Shown here one piece after another: positions 1 to 9,189 of a DNA stretch of 64,000 bases; position 1 is the stretch's first letter; the number at the start of each line of letters is the position of its first letter. The stretch covers positions 19,634 to 83,633 of the forward strand of contig JAZQVO010000003.1 in the NCBI GenBank assembly GCA_045631905.1, written 5' to 3'. The stretch is from HGM04593 sp045631905. Its GTDB lineage: Bacteria > Bacteroidota > Bacteroidia > Bacteroidales > Bacteroidaceae. The translations under genes were made by a program, and so were the position numbers. The notes below the pieces were generated by a model. It did not search any database, was not told the origin of the DNA, and saw nothing but the letters and a program-made list of their open reading frames with translations.

Positions 1-755
1 GCGAGTGTGCCGGCTACGCTTGCAAGGGCGTATGCTACGTTTCTCTCGCACTTGCCTCGCCCCATTTGTGCATATACCACGTTGTAGTTCATTGAATCGA
101 AGCCCAGTAACTCGGTGGTCATGGTGCGGTTAAGGGGGAACGAGGATCCGTATCCTGCCGCCGAGCCGAGAGGGTTGCGGTTGCACATCTTGTAGGCGGC
201 TTGCAGGTAGAGCATGTCGTCGGCAAGGCTCTCGGCGTATGCTCCAAACCATAGACCGAACGATGAGGGCATTGCTACTTGAAGGTGGGTGTAGCCGGGC
301 ATGAGCACCTCTTTGTGGTTGTTGCTCTGCTCCAAGAGTGCGTCGAAAAGTTCTTTGACGCACTCGCACACCTCTTGTAACTCTTTGCGTGTGAATAGCT
401 TCAGGTCGAGTAGCACTTGGTCGTTGCGCGAACGCCCGCTGTGTATCTTCTTGCCTGTGTCGCCGAGCTTGCGCGTGAGCATAAGCTCCACCTGTGAGTG
501 CACATCTTCAACCCCGTCTTCTATTGTGAATTCTCCGGCCTCTACTGTGGCATATATGTTACGCAACTCTGTGTGCAGGCTCTCCTTCTCTTCGGCGGTG
601 AGCATGCCTATTGTTTGCAACATTGCGCTGTGGGCAAGAGAACCCAGCACGTCGTATCGTGCAAGGAAGAGGTCGAGCTCGCGGTCTTTTCCCACGGTGA
701 AACGCTCTATCTCGGGGTTTACATCTATGTTTTTCTCCCAAAGTTTTTTTGCCAT
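1..755 (-). CDS. argH: Argininosuccinate lyase, partial (C-terminus off the left edge)
   Basis: The last step of arginine biosynthesis: cleavage of argininosuccinate to arginine and fumarate, in the cytosol. The reverse strand from the ATG at 753-755 reads MAKKLWEKNIDVNPEIERFT and stays open to the window edge, giving 251 codons of a protein usually 440-460 residues long. Family hallmarks are visible, notably the GRSRNDQV stretch near residue 110, the PGYTHLQVAMP segment and the NPLGSAAGYG segment. It is the third gene of a tight operon (pyrE, SRPBCC, argH) with a 4-bp gap to the gene upstream. argB lies about 49 kb away in the same window, so arginine genes are dispersed here. The assignment is firm; only the C-terminal half is unseen. 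Confidence 0.95.
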   Translation of the reverse strand, partial: MAKKLWEKNIDVNPEIERFTVGKDRELDLFLARYDVLGSLAHSAMLQTIGMLTAEEKESLHTELRNIYATVEAGEFTIEDGVEDVHSQVELMLTRKLGDTGKKIHSGRSRNDQVLLDLKLFTRKELQEVCECVKELFDALLEQSNNHKEVLMPGYTHLQVAMPSSFGLWFGAYAESLADDMLYLQAAYKMCNRNPLGSAAGYGSSFPLNRTMTTELLGFDSMNYNVVYAQMGRGKCERNVAYALASVAGTL

Positions 756-759
756 GGTA

Positions 760-1170
760 TCAGTATGCTATGAGTGACAACGCTTCGGCTATCTTTTCGA
801 GTCCCTCTTTCAAGGGCTTTTCAATCATGGCGCGTAGCATGAAGTTTATCTCGGCTTTTGCCACTACTCGCATCTTTGATGCCTCGGGGCCGTCGGGTAT
901 AATCTGCACCCAAAAATTTGCAGGGACAGGCGAACCGACTGTCTCGAATTTTATACATTTGGGCTCTTCGCGCTCAATAACCTTTAAGGTAATTTTGCCT
1001 ACGGGGGGAACATCGACGGTCACTTGGTCGCGGTCATAGGTGAACTCCTTTATTTTGTCTTGTGGTATGCGGTCTTTTACGCTTTCAAGGTTGTTGAGGT
1101 CCTCCAATTTGCTGTATACCCTCTCTTGTGAGAAGGGGATATTTTTTACACTGCTTTCGTATTGGCTCAT
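760..1170 (-). CDS. SRPBCC-family protein (START-like fold)
   Basis: A 136-residue soluble protein of the SRPBCC/START-like type found in Bacteroidales. It begins MSQYESSVKNI, a short segment followed by a helix around 'SQERVYSKLEDL', then alternating beta strands, and ends with a long C-terminal helix (residues about 108-135, 'FMLRAMIEKPLKEGLEKIAEAL'-like), as expected of the helix-grip fold that encloses a hydrophobic cavity. No ligand can be named. It sits between pyrE and argH with 4-bp gaps on both sides, so it is surely co-transcribed with them, but neighbourhood alone does not show a role in pyrimidine or arginine synthesis. Confidence 0.8.
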   Translation of the reverse strand: MSQYESSVKNIPFSQERVYSKLEDLNNLESVKDRIPQDKIKEFTYDRDQVTVDVPPVGKITLKVIEREEPKCIKFETVGSPVPANFWVQIIPDGPEASKMRVVAKAEINFMLRAMIEKPLKEGLEKIAEALSLIAY

Positions 1171-1174
1171 GGTA

Positions 1175-1819
1175 TTATTTTAAGTCGTTTCTCCACTCCG
1201 AAGGGTTGGCGCGCCACTCTCTTAGTGTGGGCATAACCTCCTCGGTGATATATCCTGTCTCTTTTGCCGCTTCGAGCACTGCCTCGTAGTTGGTGAGGGT
1301 GATGAGCTTGACACCTGCCTTGGCAAACGCCTCCTCGGCTACACCAAAACCGTAGGTGAACGATGCGACCATGCCCACAACCTCTACGCCTGCCGCGCGG
1401 AGAGCATCTACCGCTTTAAGACTGCTGAGGCCTGTCGATACAAGGTCTTCAATTACAACCACCTTTGCGCCGGGTTGTATGTCACCCTCTATCTGGTTGC
1501 CAAGACCGTGGTCCTTGGCTTTGGGGCGTACATAAACAAAGGGTTTTGCCAACTCCTCGGCAACGAGTGCACCTTGTGCTATGGCACCTGTGGCAACGCC
1601 GGCAACGGTGTCGGCCTCGGGGAACTCTTCGAGAATGAGGTTGGCGAGACCAAGTTTAACGCGGGTGCGCAACTCGGGGAACGACAAGGTTTTGCGGTTG
1701 TCGCAGTAGAAGGGCGACTTCCAGCCCGATGCCCATGTGAAAGGCTCTTCGGGTTGTAATTTTACGGCTTTGATTTTTAGCAGCTCGGCTGCAAGGATAA
1801 GTTCTGATTTTGTTGCCAT
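1175..1819 (-). CDS. pyrE: Orotate phosphoribosyltransferase
   Basis: Converts orotate plus PRPP to orotidine monophosphate in pyrimidine synthesis; cytosolic dimer in this family. The 214 residues match the usual length. The PRPP-binding loop VVIEDLVSTG is at about residues 121-130, and the preceding catalytic loop region RPKAKDHGLG at about 98-107 carries the conserved lysine and histidine. An ATG start lies about 40 bp after a TATCTTCG promoter element. It is the first gene of the operon pyrE, SRPBCC, argH. Confidence 0.96.
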   Translation of the reverse strand: MATKSELILAAELLKIKAVKLQPEEPFTWASGWKSPFYCDNRKTLSFPELRTRVKLGLANLILEEFPEADTVAGVATGAIAQGALVAEELAKPFVYVRPKAKDHGLGNQIEGDIQPGAKVVVIEDLVSTGLSSLKAVDALRAAGVEVVGMVASFTYGFGVAEEAFAKAGVKLITLTNYEAVLEAAKETGYITEEVMPTLREWRANPSEWRNDLK

Positions 1820-1856
1820 AATTTATAATATTTAAAGTTTTGTTGTCAATATGTGG

Positions 1857-1864
1857 CGAAGATA
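1857..1864 (-). promoter_or_regulatory. Promoter -7 box of the pyrE operon
   Basis: The reverse strand reads TATCTTCG, a common variant of the Bacteroidetes -7 element, about 40 bp before the pyrE start. A clear -33 TTG at the right distance is not evident. Confidence 0.55.
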
Positions 1865-1894
1865 ACAAAAATCTGTATTAAAACTCCGCTTTTT

Positions 1895-2233
1895 CTATTT
1901 TGTTTGCGTGTAACCCTCTTTTTTGAGCAAGTCTATGACCTTTTCTTTGAAATCTCCCTGAATGAGAATCTCGCCATCTTTGACGCTGCCACCCACACCG
2001 CATTTTGTTTTCAACAGCTTGCCAAGCTCTTTCATGTCGTTTTCGCTACCGGTGAAGTTTTTTACGATGGTTACGGTTTTTCCCCCGCGGTGGTTCTTTT
2101 CTATGCTCACTCTCAGCTTCTGCTGTTGCTTGGGGAGTGTCTCAATTTCCTCCTTTTCATCGGTGAAATATTGAAAGTCGGGGTTGGTGGAGTAGACAAT
2201 ATTCAGTCTCTCTTTCCAGTCGTTGTTTTTCAT
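1895..2233 (-). CDS. SUI1/eIF1-like translation factor (YciH family)
   Basis: A 112-residue homologue of eukaryotic eIF1, called YciH in bacteria and thought to influence start-codon selection or translation under stress. The C-terminal SUI1 domain is visible from about residue 35: 'LRVSIEKNHRGGKTVTIVKNF' type strand pattern, then GLGKLLKTKCGVGGSVKDGEI-like sequence (here ELGKLLKTKCGVGGSVKDGE), which is the family signature. The first 30 residues are a variable N-terminal extension. It is monocistronic with its own promoter and is divergent from rex. Confidence 0.9.
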   Translation of the reverse strand: MKNNDWKERLNIVYSTNPDFQYFTDEKEEIETLPKQQQKLRVSIEKNHRGGKTVTIVKNFTGSENDMKELGKLLKTKCGVGGSVKDGEILIQGDFKEKVIDLLKKEGYTQTK

Positions 2234-2276
2234 GGTTTACAAGGTTGTTTTTGTTTCTGTTGTCTGCTTTTCGGTG

Positions 2277-2284
2277 CGAAGATA
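2277..2284 (-). promoter_or_regulatory. Promoter -7 box of the SUI1-like gene
   Basis: TATCTTCG on the reverse strand, 44 bp before the SUI1-like start, in the divergent region shared with rex. Confidence 0.55.
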
Positions 2285-2327
2285 CAATATTTTTGACAAC
2301 AAATTTCACAACCTCGCAAAATAACAT

Positions 2328-2335
2328 TACATTTG
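2328..2335 (+). promoter_or_regulatory. Likely promoter -7 box of the rex operon, with an adjacent Rex-like half-site
   Basis: TACATTTG at 2328-2335 fits the TAnnTTTG element, leaving a leader of about 37 nt before the rex ATG. TTCACAA at 2305-2311 resembles one half of the Rex operator TTGTGA(N)TCACAA and would overlap the -33 region. The left half is degenerate (TTGACAAC at about 2293), so autoregulation is only a suggestion. Confidence 0.4.
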
Positions 2336-2378
2336 TTACGTTATAAATATTGCGCGTGAGAACACACTGCCGAATAAT

Positions 2379-3041
2379 ATGTCTGCTGAAAATAACATAG
2401 AAAAAGTTCCCGAACCCACGTTGCGCCGTTTGCCGTGGTATCTTTCGGTGTGTCGCCTTTTGAGGTCGAAGGGCGAGCAGTATGTCTCGTCTACCCGTCT
2501 GTCGAAGGAGACAAATATTGTGGCCTCCCAAATAGCAAAGGACCTTTCTTGCGTGAATATTGTGGGGCGCACCCGTGTTGGTTACGAGATAGAAACCCTG
2601 ATGCACGAGCTCGAGAATTTCTTGGGCTTTACACGCATGCACAAGGCTTTTCTCTTTGGTGTCGGTCGTTTGGGCACTGCGCTTCTCAACGATTCGGGTC
2701 TGAAACAGTTTGGTCTGGAGGTGGTTGCCGCCTTCGATGTAAACCCCAAAGTGGTGGGGCACAACGTGTCGGGTATACCGGTGTATCACATCAGCGAGCT
2801 CGAAAAGCAGATGCGTCGCCACAACGCCAAGATAGGTGTGCTCACCGTGCCCATCGACAGCGCGCAGGAGGTAGCCGATAAAATGGTGGTGTGGGGTGTT
2901 AAGGCTATTTGGAATTTCACCCCTTTGCGCATAAGGGTGCCCGACAACATCGTGGTGCAGAACACCTCGCTGTATGCGCACCTTTCGCTTATGTTTAACC
3001 GTCTCGAAGGGCTTGACAACCCGTGTGAGGCAAAAAGATAG
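2379..3041 (+). CDS. rex: Redox-sensing transcriptional repressor Rex
   Basis: A DNA-binding repressor that senses the NADH/NAD+ ratio and controls fermentation and anaerobic respiration genes. The 220 residues show a winged-helix N-terminus (about 12-70, including YLSVCRLLRSKG and 'VSSTRLSKETNIVASQIAKD') and a Rossmann NAD-binding domain with GVGRLG at about 94-99 and the acidic strand end AAFD at about 117-120. The C-terminal domain-swap helix (YAHLSLMFNRL) is present. It is the first gene of a run that continues with the FAH protein 6 bp downstream and then T9SS genes. The coupling of a redox repressor to secretion genes is positional only. Confidence 0.95.
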   Translation: MSAENNIEKVPEPTLRRLPWYLSVCRLLRSKGEQYVSSTRLSKETNIVASQIAKDLSCVNIVGRTRVGYEIETLMHELENFLGFTRMHKAFLFGVGRLGTALLNDSGLKQFGLEVVAAFDVNPKVVGHNVSGIPVYHISELEKQMRRHNAKIGVLTVPIDSAQEVADKMVVWGVKAIWNFTPLRIRVPDNIVVQNTSLYAHLSLMFNRLEGLDNPCEAKR

Positions 3042-3047
3042 ATTATT

Positions 3048-3662
3048 GTGAAGATTATTGCTGTTGGAAAAAATTACGCTTGCCACGCTTTTGAGTTCGA
3101 CGGAACAACCGAAAAGCCCGAGTTTCCCATGATTTTCATGAAGCCCGACTCGGCTATTCTGAAAAACGGCAAGCATTTTTATAAACCCGACTTTTTGGGG
3201 CGCATCGACTACGAAGCCGAGGTGGTGGTGCGTATAAATCAACTTGGTAAGAGTATACCGGCGCGTTTTGCACACCGTTATTACGATGCAATTACCGTGG
3301 GCATCGACTTTACCGCTCGCGATATGCAACGTGGTTTCATAGAGAACGGTGCGCCATGGGACCTCTCCAAGGGGTTCGACGGTGCGGCTGTGCTTGGTGA
3401 GTTTCGTCCGGTGGAGCTGTTCGATTTGAAAAACACCACCTTCTCGCTTACAATAAACGACGAGGTTGTGCAGAGTGCCAGCACCTCGCAGATGCTCTTC
3501 CCGGTCGACGAGATTGTTGCATATGTGAGCCGTTTTTGCACGTTGAAAACAGGAGATTTGATATTTACGGGAACCCCTGCCGGCGCGGGAGAGGCGCGTA
3601 TAGGCACTCACCTGAAAGGCTTCTTGGGCGACGATAAGGTTCTCGATTTTCACATACGATAA
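3048..3662 (+). CDS. Fumarylacetoacetate hydrolase family protein
   Basis: A 204-residue member of the FAH superfamily, whose small single-domain members hydrolyse or decarboxylate acylpyruvates or oxaloacetate. The metal site is visible: DYEAEVVVRI (Glu pair near residue 60), then GIDFTARDMQ (Asp near 91), and the LKTGDLIFTGTPAG signature close to the C-terminus. The start is a GTG at 3048, 6 bp after the rex stop; no ATG lies upstream in frame before that stop. The reaction cannot be chosen from sequence alone. It precedes porU by 3 bp. Confidence 0.88.
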   Translation: MKIIAVGKNYACHAFEFDGTTEKPEFPMIFMKPDSAILKNGKHFYKPDFLGRIDYEAEVVVRINQLGKSIPARFAHRYYDAITVGIDFTARDMQRGFIENGAPWDLSKGFDGAAVLGEFRPVELFDLKNTTFSLTINDEVVQSASTSQMLFPVDEIVAYVSRFCTLKTGDLIFTGTPAGAGEARIGTHLKGFLGDDKVLDFHIR

Positions 3663-3665
3663 ACT

Positions 3666-6600
3666 ATGAAAATCTTCAAATTTATATTACCTGTAATGCT
3701 GCTCCTCTCGTCGGTTGTGCGTGCACAATTTGTCGATGTAGAGTGGGGAACAGCCAAAGGAGATACCCTGTTGCCTGTCTGTACGGCGGTGGTGCCTCTC
3801 CCGGCCGACTATGCCGGTTACGAATATTCGGCAACGGTAGAGTATCCCGAATTTACCCCCATGAGCGCAGAGGAGGTTGCCCGTTATCGTTTGCTCAATC
3901 GTAAGGGGGAACTTGGCGAGTATCCCAGGGTGGAGACCTACGTGTCGGTAGCCGCAAAAGAGCCTATGCTCGATGTGTCGTTCCTCCCCGTGGTGTTTGT
4001 CGATGGCAAATTCATGCGCATCGATTCATATAAACTTGCCGTGAACCGCAAAGCGGTGCCGAGCCGTCGTGCAAGAGCCACGGAACAGCCTGCTACCCGT
4101 TATGCCGAAAATTCACAGCTCGCCTCGGGGCGTTGGGTAAAGATAAGGGTGTCGGCCAGCGGGGTACACCAGATAACCCGGGCACAGCTCTCGAAGATGG
4201 GTTTTAAAAACCCCGACAAGGTGCGCCTGTATGGTTACGGGGGTAACGTACTCCCCGAAACAGACCTGCAAAATATAGTAGATGATTTGTGCGAGGTACC
4301 ACTATGGCGCGAGGCCGACAAGCTATTATTCTATGCTCGTGGCCCTGTTGCTTGGAGCTACTCGGCCGGCCGTTATGTGCACAAGAATAACCCTTACTCG
4401 TTGTATGGATATTATTTTCTCACCGAAGGTGAGCAGGAACCTATCCCCTTCCCTGTAAAGCAGAGAGAGGAAAATTTTGCGGTAACCTACCACCGCTTCC
4501 CCGACTATGTGCTTTACGAGAAAGATGAGGCTTCGCTCTTTCACTATGGCACCACGCTCCTCGAAAACTATAATTTCGCGCAAGGGCGCACAAGAAGTTT
4601 CTCGTTCGACCTGCCCGGGCTCGAGGGGTCGGACCTTATAGTAGACGTGTCGTTTGGTAGCAGTGCCGAAGAGAGTAGCAAGCTGGCAATAGATGTAAAC
4701 GGTACGGTAGTTGGTAATTTGAGTATCCCCAAACGCTCCTCAACCGATGTGGGCAAAATAGCAAGCGGACGATACAACTCAAAGTCGGCAAGTACAAAGA
4801 GTGTGGTAAAGCTCACTCACGGGGTGTCGAACGCCAACCAGTCGGGGCATCTCGACTATATAAGGCTTAATTTCAGCCGTTCACTTGCCATGGCAGGAGC
4901 CTCGCAGATGGCCTTCCGCGGTAACAGCACCTCTTCGGCAAATGCAAATTTTGAGATAAGCGGTGCAACTGCCGACACGCGCGTGTGGTGTGTGACCTCG
5001 CCCACCCAAATTTACCAAATAGAGGGTGATTTTTCGGGCGGAATTTATTCGGTGGTGGCTCCCGGGTTGTTCAGCGAGGAGTTTGTGGCATTAAACATAA
5101 ACGGGAACTTCCCGCAGGTAGAGGTTGTGGGCGTGGTGCCTAACCAAAATCTTCACTCGATGGGGCACACCGACATGGTGATAATTGTTCCTTCGAGCGG
5201 TAAGCTTGCACAGGCCGCGGATCGTCTGGCCGAAGCACATCGCACTCACGACGGCTTGACGGTGGCTGTTGTAACAGCCGAGCAGGTGTATAATGAATTT
5301 TCGTCGGGTACTCCCGATGCTACGGCCTATCGACGTCTCATAAAGATGCTTTACGACCGTGCCGAAACCCAGGCCGATGCCCCCAAATATCTTCTGCTTT
5401 TTGGCGACGGCTTCGTAGATAATCGTATGCTCTCCTACAAAGGTCGTAACCCCGATGATTACCTTTTGTGCTACGAGTCGGAAAACTCGGTGAGTGCGGT
5501 ATACTCCTATGTTCTTGAAGATTATTACGGTTTCCTCGACGATACAGAGGGGGCTAACCACGTTCGCGACAAGGTGGATATAGGCGTGGGGCGTATACCT
5601 GCTGTAAGTGCCAACGAGGCACATGCTGTTGTGAATAAGCTGGTTGCCTACATGGAGAATAAGGAGGCCGGTGCATGGCAAAATGTGATAGCTCTGCTTG
5701 CCGACGACGGCGACAAGGATATACCCAACCAACATATGAAAGATGCCGAGAGCGTGGCATCGGTGCTTGGCGATAACTATCCTGCATATATAATAGACCG
5801 TATATATTGGGATAATTTCGAGCCTGTGGCAAACTCCACGGGAAACAGCTATCCGCTTGTGACATCGGCGATATATGACCGCCTCGACGAAGGTGCCCTT
5901 GTGGTAAACTATTCGGGGCATGGTAGCGCAACAACTATGTCGCACGAACTTGTTTGGCTTGTGTCGGACATGCAGGCACTCACATCTCCGCGTCTTCCCT
6001 TCTGGGTGACAGCCTCGTGCGACATCGGCCCGTTTGATATGGGCGATAACTCAATAGCCGAAACAGCCCTTCTCAACCCCTCGGGCGGTGCTGTGGGCCT
6101 TCTCACCACCACACGCACCGTGTTGCAGGTCTATAACGCGGTTATTAACAGGGAATTTATGAAGGTGCTGCTTGCCCCTGAACATGGTGGTCGCAGGCAG
6201 TCGGTGGGCGATGCGTTGCGTCGTGCAAAAAACAGCGTGATAACCCTCGGTAGCGATTTGAGCGAGAATAAATTGCAGTTTGTGCTTATAGGCGACCCTG
6301 CGTTGAGGCTTAAACTTCCCGAGTATCGTTTGGTTGTGGAGAGGTTTAATAACGCTTCGGCAACCGAAGTTACCGAAATTTCGGCCGGCGGAACGGTTGA
6401 GGTTGAGGGTTATGTTGCCGACGCTTCCGGTGCGTTTGTTCCCGGTTATGCAGGTGTGCTGACATCAAATCTTTACGATAGCACCGAGGAGGTTCAGTGC
6501 AGGGATAATCTTGGGCTGGGAACCTTTAACTACACGGCACATAATAAGAAACTCTTCACAGGTAGCGATTCTATTAAAGATGGCCGTTTTAAATTCTCGA

Positions 6601-7391
6601 TACCTGTGCCCATGGATATAAGTTATAGTGGCGAGAAGGGTATACTCAACCTTTTTGCCGTAAATGTGCAGGAGGATATGCTTGCGCAGGGTTCGCACGA
6701 TAATTTCACCGTGGGTGGTACCTCCTCGTCGCTCGACAACGATGGCATGGGACCCGAGATTAAGCTCTATCTTAACTCGCCCGAATTTGTCGCTGGTGGC
6801 AAGGTGAACTCTACCCCCTATCTATATGCCGAATTATACGATGAAAACGGAATAAATACGGTGGGTACAGGTGTCGGGCACGACATAGTGCTGATTGTGG
6901 ATAACGATGCATCGCACACCTATAATTTAAATAGTGTATACACGCCATCTGTTGGCGATTACACCCGTGGAACAGTTGCCGTGTCGCTCAAAGAGCTCGC
7001 TCCGGGCGAGCATAAACTCATTTTGCGTGCGTGGGATTTGTTCAATAACTCATCGGTGGCCGAGCTCTCATTTGTGGTTGTTCCCGGCCTTGCCCCCTCG
7101 TTCACTCAGTTGCAGATGTCGCCCGCTCCTGCACGTGCAGGGCAGAGGGCAACCTTTACGTTTGCCCATGATTTACCCGGCAGTGAGGTCGATGTTACCT
7201 TCGAGGTCTTTAATTTCCATGGTCAGGTGCTGTGGAAAGATACTGTGAAGGGTGTGAGCGGTAATCTTTGTACATACGACTGGGACGTGTCGGTGCGTAG
7301 CGGTGTCTATCTTTATCGTGTGACCTTGTCACAGGGTGGCGGTGCTTCTGTTGCACAAACAGGAAAATTTGTTGTCTTAGGCAATAAATAG
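3666..7391 (+). CDS. porU: T9SS sortase/signal peptidase PorU (C25 family)
   Basis: The cell-surface cysteine protease of the type IX secretion system, which removes the C-terminal signal of cargo and attaches the cargo to anionic LPS in studied species. The 1,241 residues begin with a signal peptide (MKIFKFILPVMLLLSSVVRA-QF). A gingipain-like C25 domain occupies roughly residues 500-850. Its catalytic histidine lies in NYSGHGSA (His near 752) and its cysteine in VTASCDIGPFD (Cys near 785). The C-terminus resembles a T9SS sorting domain itself (GVYLYRVTLSQ..., ending FVVLGNK). It is followed 46 bp later by porV, the order known from Porphyromonas gingivalis. Confidence 0.93.
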   Translation: MKIFKFILPVMLLLSSVVRAQFVDVEWGTAKGDTLLPVCTAVVPLPADYAGYEYSATVEYPEFTPMSAEEVARYRLLNRKGELGEYPRVETYVSVAAKEPMLDVSFLPVVFVDGKFMRIDSYKLAVNRKAVPSRRARATEQPATRYAENSQLASGRWVKIRVSASGVHQITRAQLSKMGFKNPDKVRLYGYGGNVLPETDLQNIVDDLCEVPLWREADKLLFYARGPVAWSYSAGRYVHKNNPYSLYGYYFLTEGEQEPIPFPVKQREENFAVTYHRFPDYVLYEKDEASLFHYGTTLLENYNFAQGRTRSFSFDLPGLEGSDLIVDVSFGSSAEESSKLAIDVNGTVVGNLSIPKRSSTDVGKIASGRYNSKSASTKSVVKLTHGVSNANQSGHLDYIRLNFSRSLAMAGASQMAFRGNSTSSANANFEISGATADTRVWCVTSPTQIYQIEGDFSGGIYSVVAPGLFSEEFVALNINGNFPQVEVVGVVPNQNLHSMGHTDMVIIVPSSGKLAQAADRLAEAHRTHDGLTVAVVTAEQVYNEFSSGTPDATAYRRLIKMLYDRAETQADAPKYLLLFGDGFVDNRMLSYKGRNPDDYLLCYESENSVSAVYSYVLEDYYGFLDDTEGANHVRDKVDIGVGRIPAVSANEAHAVVNKLVAYMENKEAGAWQNVIALLADDGDKDIPNQHMKDAESVASVLGDNYPAYIIDRIYWDNFEPVANSTGNSYPLVTSAIYDRLDEGALVVNYSGHGSATTMSHELVWLVSDMQALTSPRLPFWVTASCDIGPFDMGDNSIAETALLNPSGGAVGLLTTTRTVLQVYNAVINREFMKVLLAPEHGGRRQSVGDALRRAKNSVITLGSDLSENKLQFVLIGDPALRLKLPEYRLVVERFNNASATEVTEISAGGTVEVEGYVADASGAFVPGYAGVLTSNLYDSTEEVQCRDNLGLGTFNYTAHNKKLFTGSDSIKDGRFKFSIPVPMDISYSGEKGILNLFAVNVQEDMLAQGSHDNFTVGGTSSSLDNDGMGPEIKLYLNSPEFVAGGKVNSTPYLYAELYDENGINTVGTGVGHDIVLIVDNDASHTYNLNSVYTPSVGDYTRGTVAVSLKELAPGEHKLILRAWDLFNNSSVAELSFVVVPGLAPSFTQLQMSPAPARAGQRATFTFAHDLPGSEVDVTFEVFNFHGQVLWKDTVKGVSGNLCTYDWDVSVRSGVYLYRVTLSQGGGASVAQTGKFVVLGNK

Positions 7392-7437
7392 TGAAAAAAA
7401 GAGTTAATAAGTAATGATAATTAATACAAAATAAGAT

Positions 7438-8631
7438 ATGAACAGAAACAGAATATTAATTGTGCTGGCTATAATGGTGCTTGTCTTGCCGGCTTGGGCA
7501 CAGAAGGACCAGTTTAACCCTGTCTACACAGGTGTTACATCGCTCTCTATCGCTCCCGACGCGAGAGCAGGTGCGCTTGGCGATATCGGTGTGGCTACCG
7601 AGCCCGATGTCTTTTCGCAATATTGGAACCCTGCAAAATATCCGTTTAATATAGCGCGTGCCGGCTTGGCGATGTCCTACACACCATGGTTGCGTCAGCT
7701 TGTGAACGATATCGACCTTATAAACCTTGCCGGTTTCTATCGCATAGGCGACTATTCGTCGGTAAGTGCTTCGCTCACATATTTCTCTTTGGGTGAGGTT
7801 ATTATGAACAACAGCGATATGACCATAAAACCCTATGAGATGGCTTTCGATGTTGCCTATTCGCGCTTGTTGTCGGAGAAGTTATCTGCGGCTATCGCTT
7901 TGCGAGCAATATATTCCGACCTGCAATACTCTTTCGACGAAGATGTTGAACCGGGTAAGGCTTTTGCGGCCGATGTTGCTCTGTATTATAATAATTATGT
8001 TATTTTAGGTAACCGCGAGTGCTTGCTCGGTCTTGGTATGAATGTATCGAATATCGGTACCAAAATTTCGTATGATGGTGGCTCGACCAACGAGTTCCTG
8101 CCAACCAACCTGCGTTTGGGTGCTTCGTTGCTCTACCCCATAGACGAGTATAACACAATATCGTTCAGTGTCGATATAAACAAACTGCTGGTGCCTACAC
8201 GCCCCACATACAGCCAATTTCTCGAGGAGAAGGGGTACACGGCAGGTACCGAGGGCTTGGAGTCGGAATATGCTTCGTGGCTCGACGAGGAGGGGTATAA
8301 CGATATTTCTCCCATCTCGGGTATGTTCAAGTCGTTCAACGATGCTCCCGGTGGTTTCAGCGAGGAGCTGAAGGAGATTTACGGTGGTATAGGTGTGGAG
8401 TATTGCTATAATCAGCAGTTCTCGTTACGTGCCGGTTATCACCACGAGAACGAGTACAAGGGTAACAGAAAGTATTATACTTTGGGTGCCGGCTTCAAGA
8501 TGAGTGTCTTCTCGCTCGATGGTGCCTATCTTATATCGGCTGCACAGAGCAACCCTCTCGACCAAACATTGCGCTTCTCCTTGTCGTTCGACATGGACGG
8601 GTTGCAGGATATATTCGGCCGTCGTTGGTAA
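7438..8631 (+). CDS. porV: T9SS outer-membrane shuttle protein PorV (LptO)
   Basis: A 14-strand FadL-like barrel that delivers secreted cargo from the translocon to PorU. The 397 residues start with a signal peptide (MNRNRILIVLAIMVLVLPAWA-QK). The family's N-terminal motif follows: 'VTSLSIAPDARAGALGDIGVA' region and SQYWNPAKYPF. The rest is amphipathic beta strands, and the protein ends at an aromatic residue (GRRW) as outer-membrane barrels do. Context with porU upstream and ispF 18 bp downstream supports the call. Confidence 0.93.
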   Translation: MNRNRILIVLAIMVLVLPAWAQKDQFNPVYTGVTSLSIAPDARAGALGDIGVATEPDVFSQYWNPAKYPFNIARAGLAMSYTPWLRQLVNDIDLINLAGFYRIGDYSSVSASLTYFSLGEVIMNNSDMTIKPYEMAFDVAYSRLLSEKLSAAIALRAIYSDLQYSFDEDVEPGKAFAADVALYYNNYVILGNRECLLGLGMNVSNIGTKISYDGGSTNEFLPTNLRLGASLLYPIDEYNTISFSVDINKLLVPTRPTYSQFLEEKGYTAGTEGLESEYASWLDEEGYNDISPISGMFKSFNDAPGGFSEELKEIYGGIGVEYCYNQQFSLRAGYHHENEYKGNRKYYTLGAGFKMSVFSLDGAYLISAAQSNPLDQTLRFSLSFDMDGLQDIFGRRW

Positions 8632-8649
8632 CAGATAAAAGATTAAATT

Positions 8650-9123
8650 ATGATAAGAGTAGGTTTTGGTATAGATGTGCATCGCTTCGTAGAGGGGCGC
8701 GACTTGTGGATAGGTGGTATTAAAATACCTTATGAGTATGGTCTCGACGGTCACTCCGATGCCGATGTGCTTATACATGCGATTTGTGACGCGCTTCTGG
8801 GTGCCGCCAATTTGCGTGACATCGGTTTTCAGTTTCCCGACACATCTGACGAGTTTTTGAATATCGATAGTAAGATTTTGTTGCGTCGCACAGGTGAGTT
8901 GCTTGCTCAAAAGGGGTACCGCATAGGTAATATCGACGCAACGGTTGCCGCGCAGGCTCCCAAGCTCAACCCTCATATACCTTCGATGCAACAGGTTATG
9001 GCCGACGTGTTGGGCATAGATGCCGACATGCTTTCGATAAAGGCCACGACAACCGAGAAGCTTGGCTTTGAAGGCCGTAAGGAGGGGATCACGGCTTATG
9101 CCACGGTGCTTGTTGAAAAATAA
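8650..9123 (+). CDS. ispF: 2-C-methyl-D-erythritol 2,4-cyclodiphosphate synthase
   Basis: Cyclises CDP-methylerythritol 2-phosphate in the non-mevalonate isoprenoid pathway; its products feed undecaprenyl phosphate made by uppS further along the window. The 157 residues match the family. The zinc ligands are GIDVH (Asp9, His11) and LIHA (His43). The signature GHSDADVLIHAICDALLGA lies at 34-52, and KATTTEKLGFEGR is near the C-terminus. It is translated in the same operon as porV. Confidence 0.96.
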   Translation: MIRVGFGIDVHRFVEGRDLWIGGIKIPYEYGLDGHSDADVLIHAICDALLGAANLRDIGFQFPDTSDEFLNIDSKILLRRTGELLAQKGYRIGNIDATVAAQAPKLNPHIPSMQQVMADVLGIDADMLSIKATTTEKLGFEGRKEGITAYATVLVEK

Positions 9124-9189
9124 CGAACCTATGTTGAGGCTCTTTCGTTATATGGTGTTATTAGCAGCGGTTACGCTGCTAATTTCGTC

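Noticed and set aside
301..777. Forward-strand frames over argH
   Set aside because: argH on the reverse strand has complete family motifs; the forward frames are Ser/Arg-rich shadows.
2157..3653. 498-codon open frame on the reverse strand over rex and the FAH gene
   Set aside because: It is antisense to two clearly recognisable genes, has no family resemblance, and reads His/Cys-rich nonsense typical of a shadow of codon-biased DNA.
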